Below, in pieces: positions 45,736-50,160 of a DNA stretch of 50,160 nucleotides. The DNA comes from an uncultured Geobacteraceae bacterium (GTDB lineage: Bacteria > Desulfobacterota > Desulfuromonadia > Geobacterales > Pseudopelobacteraceae). The stretch spans positions 1 through 50,160 of the forward strand of contig CAIYDX010000083.1 in the NCBI GenBank assembly GCA_903925005.1, written 5' to 3'. The notes beneath the pieces are model-generated. The model did no database searches. It was not told where the DNA came from and saw only the letters and a list, made by a program, of their open reading frames with translations. Position 1 is the first letter of the stretch, and every line of letters starts with the position of its first letter. Both the position numbers and the translations under genes were made by a program.

Positions 45736-47439
45736 ATGAAAAAGCCGCTTAGCAGCATCACTTTCAAGGCCAAGATTCTTTTACTGGTACTCAGCAGCTG
45801 TTTTGCCCTGGGTGCGCCTACGGGGGCCATAGCGCTGAAGCAGTTTGTCAGCAGCCATACCAATTTTATGGATGCCTATCGCAAGTCCCTTTTTACCGAT
45901 TTTGACATACTGACCAAAAGTCAGGTCGAACTTGCCATGAGCACTCTGCAACGGGTATACGATCGTCATCAGAAGGGTGAGATCGCCACTCTTGAGGAGG
46001 CCAAGTTGATCGGAGCCGACATCCTCCGCAATATGCATTTCGGCAAGGACGGTTATGTCTGGGCCGACACTTCGCGGGGCGACAATGTTGTCATGCTCGG
46101 AAAAGAAAAAATTGAGGGAAAAAATCGTTACGATCAGCAGGATGTCAAAGGCACCTACATGATGAGGGAGATCCTCAAAAACGGCATGCAGCCGGGTGGC
46201 GGCTATACAAATTACTGGTTTCCCAAGCCGGGTAGCGACAAACCGGCCCCGAAAAGGAGTTATTCGCTCTATTTCAAGCCGTTTGACTGGGTAATCGGCA
46301 CCGGCAATTATGTTGACGATCTGGAGGCGATGGTACAGAAAGCCGCCGACGAAGACAATAAGCGAATTTTTCAAGGAGTATATCTGCTTATCGGGGTTAC
46401 AATTGTAGTCTTGATTGCGGTTTGCCTGCTGGCACTTTATGTTACCAAACAACTGTTGCTGCATATCGGCGCCGAACCGACAGAGATGGAAGATATTGCT
46501 CGGCGGGTGGCGGAGGGTGATCTGACCATTCAGATGCAGACCGGCAAGAGCGGTGTTTACGAAGAGATGCGTCGCATGGTTGACAGTCTGCGGCAGGTGA
46601 TGGAGAAAGTCAATAAGAGTGCCCAGGAGGTCTCGGTTGCCGCGGTGCAGATGAACGGTAATGCTCAGAAAACCGCTGACGGCTCACTGCATGTAGTCAG
46701 TCAGTCCGACACGGTTGCAACGGCCAGTGAAGAGATGGCGGCCACCAGTACCGATATTGCCAACAACTGTCACCAGGCGGCCGACAGCTCAAACAGTGCC
46801 TGTGCGACGGCCCAGAGCGGCGCTGCCATCGTGCGGGAGACTGTGGAGGGGATGAGCCGGATTGCCGACAAGGTGCGCAGTTCGGCGGGAGCGGTGGAGC
46901 TGCTTGGCGCCCGCTCCGAGCAGATCGGTCAGATTGTCGGCACGATTGAGGATATTGCCGACCAAACCAACCTGCTGGCACTTAACGCCGCCATTGAAGC
47001 TGCCCGGGCCGGTGAACAGGGGCGTGGCTTTGCAGTAGTAGCTGATGAAGTAAGAGCGCTGGCCGAGCGTACCACACGGGCCACGCGCGAAATCGGCGAG
47101 ATGATCAAGAGCATCCAGAGCGAGACCAAGCTAGCGGTCAAGGCCATGGAAGAGGGTGTTGAAGAGGTTGAACGGGGGACAACCGGTGCCTCTCGGTCCG
47201 GCCAGGCGCTGGAGATGATTCTGGAACAGATCAACGAGGTGACCGGCCAGGTAAACCAGATTGCCACTGCAGCCGAGGAACAGACAGCAACTACGCGAGA
47301 GATCAGCAATAACATTCACAATATTTCCGATACGGTCCAGATGAGCGCCCGGAGTTCTCAGGAGATGTCACAGTCAGCTTCCAGGCTGTCACAGCTTTCC
47401 GTGGATCTGCAGGATCTGGTGCGGCGTTTCAGGTTGTAG
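45736..47439 (+). CDS. Methyl-accepting chemotaxis protein with single-Cache sensor
   Basis: 567 residues. TM1 is at about 12-32; the periplasmic sensor (about 35-205) has the sCache_2 features [13 protein letters not shown], and [22 protein letters not shown]2 is at about 212-235, HAMP follows (about 237-290), and a signalling domain with tip [29 protein letters not shown] (normal Glu and Arg). It senses a small organic acid or similar ligand outside the inner membrane and works with CheA/CheW. GGAGG is at ideal spacing. Ends nine bases before the convergent YkgJ-type gene. Confidence 0.94.
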   Translation: MKKPLSSITFKAKILLLVLSSCFALGAPTGAIALKQFVSSHTNFMDAYRKSLFTDFDILTKSQVELAMSTLQRVYDRHQKGEIATLEEAKLIGADILRNMHFGKDGYVWADTSRGDNVVMLGKEKIEGKNRYDQQDVKGTYMMREILKNGMQPGGGYTNYWFPKPGSDKPAPKRSYSLYFKPFDWVIGTGNYVDDLEAMVQKAADEDNKRIFQGVYLLIGVTIVVLIAVCLLALYVTKQLLLHIGAEPTEMEDIARRVAEGDLTIQMQTGKSGVYEEMRRMVDSLRQVMEKVNKSAQEVSVAAVQMNGNAQKTADGSLHVVSQSDTVATASEEMAATSTDIANNCHQAADSSNSACATAQSGAAIVRETVEGMSRIADKVRSSAGAVELLGARSEQIGQIVGTIEDIADQTNLLALNAAIEAARAGEQGRGFAVVADEVRALAERTTRATREIGEMIKSIQSETKLAVKAMEEGVEEVERGTTGASRSGQALEMILEQINEVTGQVNQIATAAEEQTATTREISNNIHNISDTVQMSARSSQEMSQSASRLSQLSVDLQDLVRRFRL

Positions 47440-47448
47440 CCAATTGTT

Positions 47449-47976
47449 TCAGCGGCGATGGTTTGATATTACCTCGGCAATAGTGAGCCGCTCGCAGGAT
47501 TCGGAACTTTCGGATTGTGTCAGGTAGATGGAATTAACCGCTACCAGCAGCGTATTGAGCCTGTCGAGATCTATTACGCTTGATCCGGATATCGATGCGG
47601 TCTCGGTCAAGTTAAGTGGGCAACAGTCACTGTTGCGCCGCCCTTCTATGGTGTAGACAATGGGCAGTCCATGAGTACGGCAGATGATCGGGCGGGCTTC
47701 ATATAGCAGGCAGTGGTGTTGATAAAGGAGAGGGCAACGTTCATCGTCGGCATGTTCTAATATATGTCGGCGAATCTCTTCCGCCTGGTGATCGGGCAAA
47801 TTGTCAAGCGCTTCCCGCATTGCCGCCGCTTCAACGGGGAAAACCGTAATGGCGGTACAGCAGGAGCTGCACCCTGCAAAACAGGTGATCTGATCCCCGA
47901 AGGTCGAGGCAATCCCGCTGCAGAGGGCATCAATTCGGGATGTCAGCTGTTTGTAATTGTCAAGAAAATGAGGCAT
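47449..47976 (-). CDS. YkgJ-family cysteine cluster protein
   Basis: 175 residues. C32-x3-C36-x2-C39-C40 (CFAGCSSCC) is the N-terminal cluster, and CPLLYQHHCLLYEARPIICRTHGLPI and DCCPLN complete the zinc/Fe-S binding pattern of the family, whose function is poorly known. It may bind zinc or an Fe-S cluster in the cytoplasm. No signal peptide. It lies 60 bases after prfA on the same strand; in many genomes the gene after prfA is the release-factor methylase prmC, but this is not a methylase. Confidence 0.83.
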   Translation of the reverse strand: MPHFLDNYKQLTSRIDALCSGIASTFGDQITCFAGCSSCCTAITVFPVEAAAMREALDNLPDHQAEEIRRHILEHADDERCPLLYQHHCLLYEARPIICRTHGLPIVYTIEGRRNSDCCPLNLTETASISGSSVIDLDRLNTLLVAVNSIYLTQSESSESCERLTIAEVISNHRR

Positions 47977-48035
47977 GGCGGTACTATAACATACCTTGAT
48001 ATCGTATAGTCGCAGAAAAAATGCCGGTCAGCGGA

Positions 48036-49106
48036 TCAATTTCCTTCACTCTGCGCTTTAAGCGCCTCCATCTGGTAAAATGCCCTCAGTGCGTCGGTAA
48101 TTTCCCCAATATCACCGGTCATGATCGAATCAAGACGATACAGCGTCAGACCGATGCGGTGGTCAGTCATGCGCCCCTGAGGGAAGTTGTAGGTGCGGAT
48201 GCGCTCGCTGCGATCACCTGATCCGACCTGTTGCTTGCGGTCGGCGGCCAGCTTGGAATCCTGAGCCTGCTGGATGGTGTCGAGAATACGCGTTTTGAGA
48301 ACCTTCATGGCCTTGGCGCGGTTCTTTATCTGACTCCGCTCCTCCTGGCAGGCCACGACGGTGCCGGTCGGAAGGTGAGTGATGCGCACTGCGGAGTCGG
48401 TGGTGTTGACATGCTGGCCGCCGGCACCTGAAGAGCGGTAGACATCTATCTTCAGATCATCCGGGCGGATGTCTATATCCACATCTTCCGCTTCCGGCAT
48501 GATTGCCACCGTGCAGGCGCTGGTGTGAATTCGCCCCTGCGCTTCGGTTTCAGGTACGCGTTGAACGCGATGGGTTCCTGATTCGTACTTGAGTTTGGCG
48601 AATACTCCTTCGCCTTCGACGGAGGCGATTATCTCTTTATAACCGCCACGTTCCGATTCGGAGGCAGAGATGATCTCCACCTTCCAGCGGTTGGTGTCGG
48701 CGTAGCGCGAATACATGCGGAACAGGTCCCCGGCGAAGAGGGCTGACTCGTCCCCACCCGTACCGGCACGGATTTCCAGGATGACGCTTTTGTTGTCGTT
48801 TGGATCCTTGGGGAGCAGCAGCAGACGGATATCGGCATCAAGCTGATCTTTTTCGGCTTCCAGACTCTTCAAATCATCTTCGGCCATCTCTTTCATGTCC
48901 GGATCGGCCAGCAGTTCCTGATTGTCGGAAATATCGTTCAGCACTTTACGGTAGCGGCGGTAGGACGCCACAAGTTCACTCAAGTCGGAATGCTCCCGAG
49001 AAAACTTTCTGAACTCCGGTTGGTTGGAAATAACCGCCGGATCGGAAAGCAGCGCTTCCAACTCCTGATAGCGGCGCTCCAGTTCTTCAATCTTGTCCAT
49101 CATCAT
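48036..49106 (-). CDS. prfA: Peptide chain release factor 1
   Basis: 356 residues. The catalytic GGQ is in [17 protein letters not shown] (about 230), and the codon-recognition P-E-T is in [13 protein letters not shown]. The latter P-x-T is the RF1 type that reads UAA/UAG; RF2 has [19 protein letters not shown] also fits RF1. It ends translation in the ribosome. The start may be any of three consecutive ATGs. hisG is 43 bases upstream on the same strand, so they may be co-transcribed. prmC, which methylates the GGQ, is not next to it. Confidence 0.96.
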   Translation of the reverse strand: MMMDKIEELERRYQELEALLSDPAVISNQPEFRKFSREHSDLSELVASYRRYRKVLNDISDNQELLADPDMKEMAEDDLKSLEAEKDQLDADIRLLLLPKDPNDNKSVILEIRAGTGGDESALFAGDLFRMYSRYADTNRWKVEIISASESERGGYKEIIASVEGEGVFAKLKYESGTHRVQRVPETEAQGRIHTSACTVAIMPEAEDVDIDIRPDDLKIDVYRSSGAGGQHVNTTDSAVRITHLPTGTVVACQEERSQIKNRAKAMKVLKTRILDTIQQAQDSKLAADRKQQVGSGDRSERIRTYNFPQGRMTDHRIGLTLYRLDSIMTGDIGEITDALRAFYQMEALKAQSEGN

Positions 49107-49149
49107 ACGTCATAATCCATCGCCGCGATTAAACCGGCAGCGTCTCTTT

Positions 49150-50025
49150 TTAAATAATCTTGTTCAGCGGGTACTCGATAATTCCTTCGGCTCCCATCTT
49201 GATGAGTTCCGGAACAACTCTGCGTACATCTTTTTCCGACAGAATGCTCTCTATCGAAAGCCAATCGGAGTTGTAGAGGTGCGACACCGTTGGATTCTTA
49301 AGGCTTGGAAGCAGCTGGGTGATTGCATCAACCGCGTTTGCCGGAGCATTCATTTTCAGGCCGACCATCCCTTCGGCAGCCAGCGATGATTTTAAAAGCG
49401 TGGCAATCTGATTGATTTTAGCCCGTTTCCAGGGATCGGCCCAGGCGGATTTGCTTGCCAGCAGAACCGGCACCGACTCCATCAATTCGCACACGATGCG
49501 CAACCCGTTCGCTTTAATAGTCGAGCCGGTTTCGGTAACTTCGACGATGGCATCGCAGAGTCCGTCGACAACCTTGGCTTCGGTAGCTCCCCAGGAAAAT
49601 TCGACGTTGACCGGGATATTGCGTTCGGCAAAATAGCGCTTGGTAAATCCGACCAGTTCGGTTGAAATGGTGGCGCCGTGAAGATCCTCCGGTTTTTGCA
49701 CCTTTGAATCGCCGTTAACCACTAGCACCCAGCGGGCCGGGCGCCTGGATACTTTGGAATATACCATTTCGCAGACTTCAACCACATCCGAGTCGTTTTC
49801 CCGAACCCAGTCGCGCCCGGCAATACCGGCATCGATCGTCTCGCGCTCTACGTATCTGGCCATCTCCTGAGGACGGATCAGCTTGCAGTTCATTTCAGAG
49901 TCATCAACACCGGGAAAGTAACTGCGGGAAGAGATGCTGATCTGCCAGCCCGCCTTTTTGAACAGGCCCACGGTGGCGTCTTCGAGGCTTCCTTTGGGGA
50001 TGCCGAAATTCAGGATATTAGACAT
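49150..50025 (-). CDS. hisG: ATP phosphoribosyltransferase, long form (HisG)
   Basis: 291 residues. [27 protein letters not shown] and [15 protein letters not shown] are HisG signatures; the PRPP site lies in the last one. The length and a C-terminal regulatory region (about 205-291, ending EYPLNKII) are the long, histidine-inhibited form, which does not need HisZ. It makes the first intermediate of histidine synthesis from ATP and PRPP. AGAGGAAAG precedes the ATG. Other his genes are not in the window. Confidence 0.95.
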   Translation of the reverse strand: MSNILNFGIPKGSLEDATVGLFKKAGWQISISSRSYFPGVDDSEMNCKLIRPQEMARYVERETIDAGIAGRDWVRENDSDVVEVCEMVYSKVSRRPARWVLVVNGDSKVQKPEDLHGATISTELVGFTKRYFAERNIPVNVEFSWGATEAKVVDGLCDAIVEVTETGSTIKANGLRIVCELMESVPVLLASKSAWADPWKRAKINQIATLLKSSLAAEGMVGLKMNAPANAVDAITQLLPSLKNPTVSHLYNSDWLSIESILSEKDVRRVVPELIKMGAEGIIEYPLNKII

Positions 50026-50121
50026 AGCTTTCCTCTTTCATGTTTATCATTTTTCCTGAATCGTTCTAAAAGAGCGCTTGCGTTTTCAGTATGACTTTTT
50101 CTGTCGCATGTATCTGCTATT

Positions 50122-50144
50122 CTCCTGATATCAAGAATCAGGAG
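50122..50144 (+). promoter_or_regulatory. Hairpin covering the ribosome-binding site of the gene at 50152
   Basis: Perfect 8-bp inverted repeat CTCCTGAT (50122-50129) / ATCAGGAG (50137-50144) with a 7-nt loop. The right arm contains most of the AGGAGGG ribosome site (50140-50146) just before the ATG. In RNA it would sequester the site and limit translation until melted or bound. Confidence 0.7.
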
Positions 50145-50151
50145 GGTACTC

Positions 50152-50160
50152 ATGAAAAAG
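50152..50160 (+). CDS. Start of an unidentified gene (partial, MKK...)
   Basis: ATG AAA AAG at the right edge of the window, preceded by AGGAGGG at 5 bases. The strong ribosome site and the MKK start, common for exported proteins, support a real gene, but only three codons are visible. It is divergent from hisG. Confidence 0.6.

Noticed and set aside
45630-45863. Leftward ORF at the start of the Cache chemoreceptor
   Set aside because: Antisense to a well-supported start region with a GGAGG ribosome site; no family similarity.

Overview
The window reads as chromosomal DNA of a Geobacter-like anaerobic delta-proteobacterium (Geobacterales/Desulfuromonadia). I base this on the gene families: many hybrid kinases, single-domain receivers, diguanylate cyclases and chemoreceptors, an anaerobic (cbi-type) cobalamin set, a small c-type cytochrome, a hydrogenase or sulfite-reductase type Fe-S/FAD subunit, LptD and TatC. 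Species is not assigned. I see no tRNA, rRNA, insertion sequence, prophage or CRISPR array.

Layout. 1-141 is the 3' end of an electron-transfer subunit with a terminator. 289-9008 is a long leftward run: LysM protein, hybrid kinase, YfiR-like protein, TonB-dependent receptor, DsbC-like thiol protein, receiver-kinase, ispD and a GntR/FCD regulator, with a promoter and overlapping palindrome at 9042-9069. 9206-13752 runs rightward: K+ channel/RCK protein, TIM-barrel isomerase-like protein, galE, and an Hpt-REC-REC-degenerate GGDEF protein. 13827-18981 runs leftward: receiver, cbiD, AEC transporter, cbiC, cbiX, cytochrome c and hemW. A methyltransferase (19046-20125, +) faces the leftward chain trpA-accD-folC-lptD, preceded by a large chemoreceptor. 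27598-32304 holds a transglycosylase lipoprotein, an Rrf2 regulator flanked by two copies of a repeat, tatC and rnr. 32446-43896 is a signalling block: receiver-CheC-diguanylate cyclase; a divergent receiver plus RRM protein; a second diguanylate cyclase; a cytoplasmic PAS chemoreceptor; an HD-GYP response regulator; a hybrid kinase; and a frameshifted kinase. 44318-50160 holds an amidase, a Cache chemoreceptor, a YkgJ-type protein, prfA, hisG and the first codons of a rightward gene.

How the genes work together. Cyclic-di-GMP signalling has two apparently intact synthases, one degenerate GGDEF protein and one HD-GYP hydrolase. Chemosensory signalling has three receptors and one CheC phosphatase. 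Envelope functions include LptD, AmiC-type amidase, TatC, LysM, transglycosylase and TonB receptor.

The observations most worth a second look are: (1) a translationally coupled TonB receptor/YfiR/hybrid kinase operon that could carry a signal from outer membrane to cytoplasm; (2) 7-bp repeat tracts, one of them a 70-bp imperfect palindrome, lying in frame inside cbiD; (3) a duplicated ~120-bp element with a 57-nt inverted-repeat core on both sides of the rrf2 gene; (4) a perfect 8-bp hairpin over the ribosome-binding site of the gene starting at 50152; and (5) a one-base frameshift in a sensor kinase.
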